Shown here in pieces: positions 1 through 7,670 of a stretch of 36,802 nucleotides of DNA (the stretch's first letter is position 1; every line of letters starts with the position of its first letter). The stretch comes from Clostridiales bacterium (GTDB lineage Bacteria; Bacillota; Clostridia; Oscillospirales; Oscillospiraceae): positions 1 through 36,802 of the forward strand of contig SFHQ01000017.1 of assembly GCA_004556345.1 (NCBI GenBank). The letters run 5' to 3'. A program made the translations under genes and the position numbers. Under the pieces are notes generated by a model, which was not told the origin of the DNA, searched no databases, and saw only the letters and a list, made by a program, of their open reading frames with translations.

Positions 1-2
1 TG

Positions 3-350
3 GCCCGGTGCTGCGAGGAGAGGGCTCAGGCGATCATGGACGGCCAAAAGGCCCTCGCCAATGAGGCAGTAGATCACCACCAGAGGGCGGCAGATCTTCA
101 GCCAGAGATCGACCGCCGGGAGCGCCGGATCTCCACCCTCCAGGCCTGCCTGAAGGAGCAGCCCAAGAGGGCCCGCGCCCTGGGCTACCCTGAACGCATC
201 AAAGCAGAGAAGGAAGAAGTCAAAAAGCTGAGGGCCAAGCAACGCGACGAGCGCGCAGCCTTCGAGAGGAAAAAACGGGAGTTCGCCCAGGGTGAAACCC
301 TAGCCCAAAAACTGAGAAAGAACGCGGAGGTGCTGACCGATGACAAATAA
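3..350 (+). CDS. Hypothetical coiled-coil protein (probably 5'-partial)
   Basis: The reading frame is open to the left edge of the window, so the gene may begin upstream. The first ATG inside the window is at 36, but the nearest purine-rich stretch (GAGGAG at 15-20) is too far away to be a convincing ribosome binding site. The visible product is very rich in Lys, Arg, Glu and Gln, with heptad-like spacing that suggests a long coiled coil. It ends 11 bp inside the next gene, the primase-helicase, so the two are probably translationally coupled. I do not recognise a family. Its position between PolA (in circular order) and the VapE-type primase suggests an accessory replication protein, which is only inference from context. 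Confidence 0.6.
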   Translation, partial: ARCCEERAQAIMDGQKALANEAVDHHQRAADLQPEIDRRERRISTLQACLKEQPKRARALGYPERIKAEKEEVKKLRAKQRDERAAFERKKREFAQGETLAQKLRKNAEVLTDDK

Positions 351-2731
351 CGCCGAGAAGATCAGCCCCCCGCTGTTCACCGTCAGACATAATGGGGATC
401 TGCTGATCTCTGTGGGCCGGAGCCGCTACGAGACAGCCTGGAAAAACAAGACCATGAGCTGGGCCGTGCTGCTGAATAAGCTGGCCCGCTCCCAGGAGAC
501 CCCCGAGACCCATGCCGAATACATGAAGATGTCAAAGGAGCAGCAGGACCGGATCAAGGACATCGGCGGCTTCGTCGGCGGCCATCTGAAGGACGGACGC
601 CGCAAGACCGGCTACGTCACCGGCCGCCAGCTGCTCACCCTCGACCTGGACTTCCCTCCGGTCGACTTCTGGGACAGCATCATCAACAACCTGGAGATCA
701 ACAGCGCCCTGGCCGTCTACTCCACCCATAAGCACACAGCAGCGAAGCCTCGCTACCGTCTGATCATGCCCCTCGACAGAGAGGTCACGCCGGACGAGTA
801 CGAGGCCATCGCCCGCAAGATCGCCGAGAAGATCGGCATTGACTACTTTGACGACTCCACCTTCCAGCCGACCCGGCTCATGTATTGGCCGAGCCATAGC
901 GTGGATGTCGAGCCGTTCTTCCGGTACTACGACGCCCCGTTTCTGTCCGCCAGCGCCGTCCTGGATGAATACCCGGACTGGACCGACACCAGTTACTGGC
1001 CGGAGTCTTCCCGCATGGCAGGGATCCGGAAACGTGAGGCTGACAAGCAGGGCGACCCCCTGGCCAAGAAGGGCGTTCTGGGAGCTTTCTGCCGGACCTA
1101 TACCATCACCCAGGCGATCGCCAAGTTTCTCCCGGACATCTACACCGAAACGGCCAAGGAGGACCGGTACACCTACGCAGCCGGCTCCACCGCTGCCGGT
1201 CTGGTGGTCTACGACGGCGATGTCTTCGCCTACTCTAACCACAGCACCGACCCGGCTGGCGGCCGATTGTGCAACGCCTTCGACCTGGTCCGCATCCACA
1301 AGTTCGGCCACCTGGACGACGGAAAGGAAGACAAGCCGATCAGCGACCGCCCGAGTCAGAAGGCCATGGCCGCGTTCGCGAACGAGGACCCGGGCGTCAG
1401 CCTGACGCTCGCGAACGATCGGCAGAGCCAGTCTGTGCTCGACTTCGAGGATGTCCCGCTGCCGGAGGGGATCGACGAAAGCTGGAAGGCCAAACTCGTC
1501 CGGAATGAGAACGGCGAGGTCAAGCCCCTGATCACCAATGCCGTCCTGATCCTGGAGAACGATCCCCGCGTCCAGGGCATTCGCTTCAATGAGCTGAGCG
1601 GCGCCGTCGAGGTCATGGGGCGCCTCCCGTGGAAGCGTCCAAACAAATACTGGAGGGATGTCGACGAGGCGCAGCTCTACGGCTGGATCGCCGACCAGTA
1701 CGGCGTCCAATTCCCAGAGAACAGATTCTCCAAGGCGCTGGCGATCGTCACCGACAAGCGCCGGTTTAACCCGCTGCGGGATTATATCGAGGAACTCCCC
1801 AAGTGGGACGGCGTGGCCAGAGTGGACACACTGCTGATCGACTACCTGGGCGCTGAGGACACCGCCTACACCAGAGCCGTTACCAGAAAGACGCTGATCG
1901 GCGCCATCCAGCGGGTGCTGACCCCCGGGTGCAAGTTCGACACGGTGCTGGTCCTGGACGGAAAGCCGGGCATCGGCAAGAGCACCCTACTCCGGAAGCT
2001 GGGCGGGAAATGGTTTAGTGACTCCCTCAGCCTGGCCGACACCAGAGACAAGACCGCAGCCGAGAAGCTCCAGGGCGTCTGGATCATGGAGATCGGCGAA
2101 ATGCAAGGCACCAGGAAGGCCGATGTCGATGTGATGAAGGGATTCATCAGCCGCCAGGTGGACGAGTACCGCGCAGCCTACGGCCGCGTGGTGGAGAGAC
2201 ACCCGAGGACGGCCATCATCTGCGGCACCACCAACAGCACCACCGGCTTCCTGAGAGACGCCACCGGAAACCGGCGTTTCTGGCCCGTGTCGGTAAACGG
2301 CGGCCGCCTCAGCGTCTGGGACATGACAGAGGAGACCCGCGCCCAGATCTGGGCCGAGGCCATGGCCTATGCAGCGGAGGGCGAGACCTCCTATCTGGAC
2401 GCAGCCATGGAAAAGGAAGCGGCCAAGGCCCAGCAGGCGGCGCTGATGTATGACGAGCGCGAGGGCCAGGTCATTGACTACCTCGACACCCTGCTGCCGG
2501 ACCATGCAGCGCACGAAAGTCAGCGCCATGGAGATCTTCTGCGAGTGCTTCGGACGGCCGAAGAACTACTGGCAGCGCAAGGACGGCGACGAGATCGCTG
2601 CCATCATGGCGAGGCTCCCAGACTGGGAAAGACCAGCGAATGCCACCATGAGGATCAAAGACTACGGCAAGCAGCGCGTGTTCATCCGGGCTACCGGAAG
2701 TGGTAACGAGGCCCCTGGAGCTAGCTCGTGA
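340..2731 (+). pseudogene. PrimPol + VapE/VirE-type primase-helicase, frame broken near the 3' end
   Basis: This is the phage replication primase-helicase. The N-terminal part has archaeo-eukaryotic primase-like motifs: LDLD at residues 101-104, then STHKH at 128-132 and KPRYR just after, then a TFQPTR segment. The C-terminal part is a VapE superfamily-3-like helicase: Walker A GKPGIGKST near residue 545, Walker B-like IMEIGEM near 585 and the TNSTTGFLRD...GNRRFWPV signature near 632-650. Reading straight on, the frame ends at 2706 (788 codons), but its last ~65 residues look unlike the family. The usual VapE C-terminus (VSAMEIFCECFGR...YGKQRVFIR) is found in the +1 frame from about 2510 to 2731. 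The switch lies at about 2500-2512, and the linker normally found there seems short. The gene is therefore either frameshifted with a small deletion or carries a sequence error. The helicase core is intact. It overlaps the upstream gene by 11 bp. Confidence 0.85.
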
Positions 2732-2975
2732 CCACCTGGGCGCTGCTGCTCCCGCCGACGGCGGTAAATGGTAACGAGTAAGCAGTCGTTACCTCTATTG
2801 TTACCGCTATTGTTACCGCCAAAAAGTGAGCAGTCGCAAGGGAAAAACAGCAATCGGTAACGAGGTAACAAGCAATGTATAAAGACTATTTATATTTACC
2901 CTATAACACACGAAATCGAGCCCGCACGAGGCGTACACGCGTATTATACAAACTTTTCCTCCAGAGCTCGTTACC
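2702..2975. repeat. Iteron-like GGTAAC cluster, candidate replication origin
   Basis: Eight exact copies of GGTAAC or its complement GTTACC lie in 274 bp: plus orientation at 2702, 2770, 2856 and 2864, minus at 2788, 2800, 2812 and 2970. Four of them extend to GGTAACGAG or its complement (2702-2710, 2770-2778, 2856-2864, 2967-2975). Two of the minus copies sit in a perfect 12-bp tandem repeat (CTATTGTTACCG, 2795-2806 and 2807-2818). An AT-rich stretch at about 2872-2900 lies inside the cluster. No convincing gene covers 2732-2994. Iterated short sites next to an AT-rich segment and directly after a primase gene are what is expected of a phage origin; the function is inferred. Confidence 0.6.
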
Positions 2976-2994
2976 ACCCAACAGGAGGCCCAAT

Positions 2995-3279
2995 ATGGAA
3001 AAACGAGAGCGAGATATTGAAAGCTGGCTGCTGAAGAAAATCAAGAAACTGGGCGGCAAGTTCGTGAAGTTCACAAGCCCCGGGAACGCCGGTGTGCCGG
3101 ACCGGATCGCCATACTACCGGGTGGCCAGGTATGGTTTATCGAGCTGAAGAAAGACGGCGGCGAGCCATCAGAGATCCAGAAGTGGCAGATGCAGCAGCT
3201 TCGGAAACTGGGGTGCAATGTGGCCCTGATCACTGGCCTGGACGAGGCGCGAGCCTGGATCTGGGAGGTGATCGGATAA
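2995..3279 (+). CDS. VRR-NUC domain nuclease
   Basis: A 94-residue stand-alone VRR-NUC nuclease, a PD-(D/E)XK-fold family common in phage replication blocks beside an SNF2 helicase. The family signature is visible: an early Glu in the RERDIE helix, PGNAGVPDR (the metal-binding Asp follows Pro) and WFIELKK (Glu-x-Lys), then a Gln-rich helix. I chose ATG 2995 because AGGAGG lies at 2983-2988 with normal spacing. The longer open frame from 2875 runs through the iteron-like, AT-rich noncoding region and adds a basic segment unlike the family. The stop codon overlaps the next start (TAATG). It probably acts with the downstream helicase in phage DNA replication or recombination. Confidence 0.88.
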   Translation: MEKRERDIESWLLKKIKKLGGKFVKFTSPGNAGVPDRIAILPGGQVWFIELKKDGGEPSEIQKWQMQQLRKLGCNVALITGLDEARAWIWEVIG

Positions 3280-3734
3280 TGCCGGTATATGGAAATTGCG
3301 ACCACTGCGGCGCTCCCATAAGTATGCCGCCGAGCCAATGGGCCAGATCCCAGGAGCACTTCTGCAGTCGCCAGTGTCACATGGCAAAGATGAACGCAGA
3401 ACTCAACCCGACCCGGATGACCAAAGAGGTCCGGCAGAAGCTGGCGCTGAGCCGTCTGAATACCGGCCAGACCGACAGCTACCGGAAAACCAACGGCAGG
3501 CACACGCACCGGATCGTGGCCGAGCAGATCCTGGGCCGCCCGCTGCTCCCCGGTGAAGTCGTCCACCACATCAACGGCGACAAAAGAGACAACAGACCCG
3601 AAAACCTTCGCGTGTTCAGCAGCCAAGCCGAGCACGCCAGGTGGCACAAAGAAAACGACAAGGAGGTGGTGCCCGATGAAGTTCATCCCACACGAATATC
3701 AGCAGAAGGCGATAGACAGGATCGTCAACAATAA
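3279..3734 (+). CDS. HNH endonuclease with N-terminal zinc ribbon
   Basis: A 151-residue protein. The N-terminus has a zinc-ribbon-like CDHCGAP...FCSRQC arrangement (residues about 6-35). The C-terminal half has a canonical HNH motif, VVHHINGDKRDNRPENL, preceded by a conserved HRIVAEQILGRPL helix. The start at 3279 overlaps the stop of the VRR-NUC gene by one base. The 3' end overlaps the start of the SNF2 helicase at 3676 by 59 bp. Such small HNH proteins may be free-standing homing-type endonucleases or may take part in replication or packaging. The active-site histidines and the asparagine are all present, so it should be active. Confidence 0.85.
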   Translation: MPVYGNCDHCGAPISMPPSQWARSQEHFCSRQCHMAKMNAELNPTRMTKEVRQKLALSRLNTGQTDSYRKTNGRHTHRIVAEQILGRPLLPGEVVHHINGDKRDNRPENLRVFSSQAEHARWHKENDKEVVPDEVHPTRISAEGDRQDRQQ

Positions 3735-5038
3735 GCGCTTCGGCCTGTTCCTGGAGATGGGCCTCGGTTAGCAAGACCGTCATCACCATGACCGCCATCG
3801 ACATCCTGATCAATGAGCGCTTCGAGGTGGACCGCGTTCTGGTCATCGCGCCGAAACGAGTGGCCGAGGACACATGGACTCGGGAGCACGCCAAGTGGGA
3901 CCACCTTCGGCACCTCCGCGTCAGCAAGGTGCTGGGGGGTCCCAGCCAGAGGCTCCAGGCACTCGCCGTGGACGCTGACATCTATGTGATCGGCCGGGAT
4001 AATGTGGTCTGGCTGGTGGAGCACTACCGGAACGCCTGGCCCTTCGACATGGTCGTGATCGACGAGCTCTCCAGCTTCAAGAACCCACAGGCCAAACGCT
4101 TCCGGGCTCTCCGGAAAGTGATCCCGAGAGCGTCCAGAGTCGTCGGGCTGACCGGAACGCCCTCCGCCAACGGTCTCATGGATCTATGGGCTGAGATCTT
4201 CCTGCTGGATCGGGGCGAGCGCCTGGGTCAGACCCTAGGGGCCTATCGGGAGAAATACTTCCGACCTGGAGCCCGGAATGGCTATGTCGTGTTCAAGTGG
4301 GAGCCTCTGGCAGGTGCCAGGGAGAAGATCGAAGCAGCCATCAGCGACATCTGTGTCAGCATGAGCGCCGCCGACTATCTGAGACTCCCGCAGCGGATCG
4401 ACAACCTGATTCCGGTCAAGCTGTCCCCCCAGGAAATGAAGCAGTACAAGACCATGGAGAACGAGCAGCTGCTTCACATCGACGACGAGGATGTCGTGGC
4501 TCTGAACGCCGCTGCCGTGATGACCAAGCTGCTGCAAATTGCAAACGGCAGGGTCTACAGTGCCGACGGTAATGTTGTCCAGCTGCATAATGCAAAGCTG
4601 GAGGCCCTGGCCGAGATCATCGACACCACAGACAGCCCGGTTTTGGTATTCTACAGCTACAAGCACGATCTGGACGCTATCCGAGCGGCGGTCCCAACAG
4701 CCAGGACTCTGGACGGCCCGGCGGATATTGTCGACTGGAACGCCGGCCGGATCCGGGCGCTCCTGGTGCATCCGGCCAGCGTGGGCTACGGTCTGAACCT
4801 CCAGGAGGGTGGCAATGTGATCGTGTGGTACGGCCTGACCTGGAGCCTGGAGCTCTACCAGCAGGCCAACGCCCGCCTCTACCGGCAAGGGCAGGACAAG
4901 CCCGTCATCATTCACCACCTGATCGCTGAGGGCACCGTTGACGAGCAGGTCATGGACGCCCTCCGGGCAAAGAACACAAGCCAGGCGGCCCTCATGGCGG
5001 CGCTGAAAGAAAGGAGAACACAATGCGGAACACACTGA
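3676..5038 (+). pseudogene. SNF2-family DEAD/DEAH helicase, disrupted in Walker A by a 4-bp insertion
   Basis: A phage SNF2-type ATPase/helicase of about 450 residues. The start MKFIPHEYQQKAIDRIV (ATG 3676, after AGGAGGTGG) runs to FLEMGLG and then meets TAG at 3769-3771. The rest continues in another frame as KTVITMTAIDIL from 3773. The family motif is MGLGKT, so the four bases 3769-3772 (TAGC) look like an insertion exactly inside Walker A. Downstream motifs are intact: VLVIAPKRV (Ia), VIDELSSFKN (II), GLTGTPSANG (III), LVFYSYK (IV), HPASVGYGLNLQEG (V) and ARLYRQGQ (VI). Unless the insertion is a sequence error, only a 31-residue peptide is made from the normal start. Reinitiation at ATG 3788 would yield a protein without its ATP-binding loop. 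Confidence 0.85.
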
Positions 5039-5274
5039 CCGATCTCAACAATCACCTCTTTGAACAGCTGGAGCGTCTGAATGATGACGAGCTGGACGAC
5101 GCACAGCTGGACAAGGAGCTGCGGCGTGCTGAGGGCATGACCAAAGTCGCCACCCAGATTATCCAGAATGCAGAATTGGCATACAAGACCATGGTCCACA
5201 TGGCCGAGTATGGATATGACAAGAAGGACGCCAAAGAGATCCTTCCGCCCATGCTGGAGGTGAAAAATGGCTAG
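5023..5274 (+). CDS. Small conserved phage protein following the SNF2 helicase
   Basis: An 83-residue, mostly helical, acidic-then-neutral protein. The start overlaps the helicase end by 16 bp and follows an AAAGGAGA-type ribosome binding site at about 5010-5016. The N-terminal half (LNNHLFEQLERLNDDELD...DKELRRAEGMTKVATQII) looks like a helical hairpin. I recognise this type of protein as a frequent neighbour of the SNF2 helicase in Clostridial phages, but I know of no assigned function. Its 3' end overlaps the next gene by 8 bp, so the cluster 3279-6073 is a tightly coupled operon. Confidence 0.75.
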   Translation: MRNTLTDLNNHLFEQLERLNDDELDDAQLDKELRRAEGMTKVATQIIQNAELAYKTMVHMAEYGYDKKDAKEILPPMLEVKNG

Positions 5275-6073
5275 CAGATACCCTCCAGAGGTGCATCGGT
5301 TCATCGCGGCCAATGTGGAGGGCCGCACCTGCAAGGAGCTCGCAGAGCTGACCAACCGGGAGATGGGCACCGCCTTCACCGAGACCATGATGCACAGTTA
5401 CAAGCACAATCACGGGCTAAAGAGCGGGACGAAATGTGGCAAGCCTAAAGGCTGGAGCCCGACCTACCCCGAAGGGATGGAGGACTTCATCCGCAGCATA
5501 GCCCAGGGCCGAAACTGTTATGAGATCGCCGATCTGGTAAACGAGCACTTCGGCCCTGGCACCATCGACGCCGTCAGAGTACGGGCCTTTAAGAAGAACC
5601 ACGGCATCATCTCCGGTCTGACCGGGCAGTTCCAGAAGGGCTGCGCCCCCTACAACAAGGGCAAAAAGCAGGAGGAGTACATGAGCCCGGAGGCAATCGA
5701 ACGAACGAGGGCCACCCGTTTCCACCCCGGCCACGCCGCCTACAACCGGGTTCCGGTCGGAACCATCTCGAAGAACAAATACGGCTATCTCCTGATCAAG
5801 ACTAGGGCGGAGGGCAGCCAGTGGGAGCGCTGGGAGTTCCTCCACCAGAAAGTGTGGGAGGCCCACAATGGTCCCATCCCTTCGGGCATGATCGTCAGCT
5901 TCAAGAATGGCGACAAGGAAGATGTGGACATTGACAACCTCATGTTGATCACTATGCAGGAAAACGCAGAGCTTATGCGGTCCGGCCTCCGCTTCGACGA
6001 GCGAGAACTCACTGAGACCGGCTTGACCCTGGCAAAGCTGAAAATCAAGATCCGCGAAAGGAGAACAAAATGA
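5267..6073 (+). CDS. HNH endonuclease with two N-terminal HTH-like repeats
   Basis: A 268-residue protein. Residues about 5-54 and 67-117 are two copies of the same module (Y-P...FI...G....E-A-L-N...T...V/M......NHG--SG), each likely a helix-turn-helix used to read DNA. A linker (FHPGHAAYNRVPVGT) leads to an HNH-type domain at about 165-230 with HQKVWEAHNGPIPSG, then NGDK and DIDNL. At the position where relatives usually have Gly-His before the central strand, this one has Gly-Met (residue 208), so a catalytic histidine may be missing. It overlaps the genes on both sides by 4-8 bp. It could be a homing-type endonuclease or a DNA-binding regulator. The HNH family call is firm; activity is uncertain. 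Confidence 0.82.
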   Translation: MASRYPPEVHRFIAANVEGRTCKELAELTNREMGTAFTETMMHSYKHNHGLKSGTKCGKPKGWSPTYPEGMEDFIRSIAQGRNCYEIADLVNEHFGPGTIDAVRVRAFKKNHGIISGLTGQFQKGCAPYNKGKKQEEYMSPEAIERTRATRFHPGHAAYNRVPVGTISKNKYGYLLIKTRAEGSQWERWEFLHQKVWEAHNGPIPSGMIVSFKNGDKEDVDIDNLMLITMQENAELMRSGLRFDERELTETGLTLAKLKIKIRERRTK

Positions 6074-6411
6074 TCGGATATTTAAGCGGGCCCATTACTG
6101 GAAACCTTAACTATATGCAGCAGTTTGATCGAGCTGCCAGTGAGCTGGCCCAGGCGGGCTATGATGTCATCAATCCAGCGGCGCTTGACCGCGTCATCCC
6201 ACCCGGTCGGCTGAGTTATGACACCATTATGAACCTGGATCTGGAGCTCCTGGCTTTAGCTGACTATCTGGTGCAGCTGCCCGGGTGGGAGGACTCGAAG
6301 GGGTGCAACCGTGAGCTGGGCTTCGCCCAAGCGCGTGGCATCATCGTGGTCTCCTTCCAGGACCTCGTGGACAAAGGAGGAGAAACCCATGGAATTAAAT
6401 GCAACCTATGA
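6070..6411 (+). CDS. DUF4406 protein (nucleoside deoxyribosyltransferase-like fold)
   Basis: A 113-residue protein with the DUF4406 pattern: YLSGPITG at the N-terminus, a central GYDVINPAAL, then a hydrophobic ADYLVQLPGWEDSKGCNRELGFAQARG with a conserved E-x-x-x-A helix. The family resembles nucleoside 2-deoxyribosyltransferases, and in phages it probably acts on nucleotides, though the substrate is not known. The start overlaps the upstream stop (ATGA). The 3' end overlaps the next gene start (6389) by 23 bp. Confidence 0.85.
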   Translation: MIGYLSGPITGNLNYMQQFDRAASELAQAGYDVINPAALDRVIPPGRLSYDTIMNLDLELLALADYLVQLPGWEDSKGCNRELGFAQARGIIVVSFQDLVDKGGETHGIKCNL

Positions 6412-6805
6412 TTTTTTGATGCAGGTCCGGCGGAAGGAGATCGTCATCCGACGGAAGGAGGCCCTCCGCGACGAACTTGTCGCCTGTCTGGGCCCGCGTG
6501 GCGCACGGTTCGACCAGAACGGCGTGAGACACTCCGGCGGAAACATGATGGAGCAGGTCATGGTCAGAGTGGCCGATCTGGACACAGAGATCGAGCAGCT
6601 GAAGCGGGAGAAGGCCTCTCTGGCTATCGTGATCAGCGACGCCATCGAGAAGCTGGAGGATGAAAACGAAAAAACGGTGCTGACTGAGTTCTACATAGCC
6701 AGGGCGCCGATGACCGTGGTGGCCAACGCCATCAACTACAGCACTCGGAGGGCTTATGACTTCCGCCGGGCGGGCGTAGCTAAACTCGGGGAGGTGCTGG
6801 GATGA
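6389..6805 (+). CDS. ArpU-like phage late transcription regulator
   Basis: A 138-residue protein with an amphipathic, coiled-coil N-terminal region (residues 10-90) and a C-terminal sigma-factor-like helix-turn-helix (VLTEFYIARAPMTVVANAI, then YDFRRAGVAKLGEVL). This arrangement and its place just before the terminase genes match the ArpU/DUF1492-type regulators thought to switch on late transcription in Firmicute phages. The start is ATG 6389, after AAAGGAGG at 6373-6380; a longer frame from 6311 only overlaps the DUF4406 gene. It ends ATGA-coupled to the methyltransferase. A likely target is the promoter at about 7583-7591. Confidence 0.75.
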   Translation: MELNATYDFLMQVRRKEIVIRRKEALRDELVACLGPRGARFDQNGVRHSGGNMMEQVMVRVADLDTEIEQLKREKASLAIVISDAIEKLEDENEKTVLTEFYIARAPMTVVANAINYSTRRAYDFRRAGVAKLGEVLG

Positions 6806-7553
6806 TACGATTGCTGCAGGGCGACTGCTTGACGATGCTGAAAGAGGTGGCGCCGGCAAGTGTGGATCTGGTTCTCTGCGATCCTCCCTACTCCAGCGGT
6901 GGAACCCATGCCGGAGATCGCAAGGCCAGTACCACAGCAAAGTACACCGATCGGGACTACGACGGCGCTGCAAAGCTGCCAGCCTTCTCCGGCGATAGCA
7001 TGGATCAGCGGAGCTTCACGGCCTTCATGCGCTGGGTGTGCAGTGAGTTGAGGCAGAAGACCAGGGAGGGTGGAATTTTAGAGATCTTCGTGGACTGGAG
7101 AAACCTCCCAGCTATGACTGACGCCGTGCAAATGGCTGGGTGGGTGTGGAGGGGCGTCCTGGTCTGGGACAAGGGCGTCAGCCGGAACCAGCCCGGGCGC
7201 TTCCGGAACGACTGCGAGTTCGTGGTGTGGTGCTCCAACGGCGACCTCCCTATAGACTGGAAAGCTGCCAAGGGCTCAAAGGCCATGCCTGGCGTTTATC
7301 ATGTTCCGGGTGTACCTCCGAAGCAGCGAGTACATCAGACGGAGAAGCCGGTCGAGCTGCTTCGGGCTTTGATCCAAATATGTCCACGGGGGGGGGGACC
7401 GTGATCGACTGTTTCATGGGATCCGGCAGCACTGGCGTCGCCTGCGTGCAGGAGGGCCGGAACTTCATAGGCATCGAGCTGGGAGACCAGTATTTCGAGA
7501 CAGCTTCCAAGCGCATCCAGGAGGCCCAGGACGAGATTCTGGACGACTTTTAG
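6802..7553 (+). pseudogene. Beta-class DNA methyltransferase (N4/N6), out of frame at a G10 tract
   Basis: An amino-methyltransferase with the catalytic motif DPPY at residues 27-30 near the N-terminus and the SAM-binding motif (DCFMGSGSTG) near the C-terminus, which is the beta-class order. The middle holds the target-recognition region. Reading straight on from ATG 6802 gives only 200 residues, stopping at TGA 7402-7404. The missing C-terminal quarter (TVIDCFMGSGSTG...FIGIEL...YFETASKRI) continues in another frame to 7553. The switch is at a run of ten G (7388-7397). Eight or eleven G would restore one frame. This may be phase variation, decay or a homopolymer error. Without the tail the enzyme lacks SAM motif I and should be inactive. 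Confidence 0.87.
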
Positions 7554-7582
7554 AAAGTCTGCGAACATTGCAGAAAGATCTG

Positions 7583-7591
7583 TGCTATACT
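7583..7591 (+). promoter_or_regulatory. Extended -10 promoter upstream of the terminase genes
   Basis: The sequence TGCTATACT matches an extended -10 element (TGnTATAAT-like). No good -35 is present at the usual distance, as expected for an extended -10 or an activator-dependent late promoter. It lies in the 117-bp gap between methyltransferase and terS, just after the ArpU-like regulator gene and about 17 bp before a strong hairpin. Confidence 0.5.
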
Positions 7592-7607
7592 GGTATCGTG
7601 AAATTTT

Positions 7608-7640
7608 GAGAGCAGGCAGGCGCCTGCTCTCTTTCATTTT
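7608..7640 (+). terminator. Hairpin with T-rich tail between promoter and terS
   Basis: A perfect 10-bp stem (7608-7617 with 7622-7631) and a 4-base loop AGGC, followed by TTTCATTTT. It resembles an intrinsic terminator. It lies downstream of the putative promoter at 7583 and upstream of the terS ribosome binding site, so it could end a short leader RNA, attenuate late transcription, or terminate read-through from the early genes. Confidence 0.6.
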
Positions 7641-7670
7641 CAAAACCTACGAATAGGAGGCGGCGAGGTC

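Noticed and set aside
2700..2990. CRISPR-like repeats in the GGTAAC region
   Set aside because: The repeats are only 6-12 bp, in both orientations and irregularly spaced, without regular spacers or cas genes; iterons fit better.
2875..2994. N-terminal extension of the VRR-NUC protein from ATG 2875
   Set aside because: The extension covers AT-rich noncoding sequence and an origin-like repeat, and the strong ribosome binding site lies before ATG 2995.
3769..3771. TAG recoded as a sense codon
   Set aside because: Reading through TAG at 3769 stays in the wrong frame for the helicase, and TAG is used as the normal stop of the DGR target gene.
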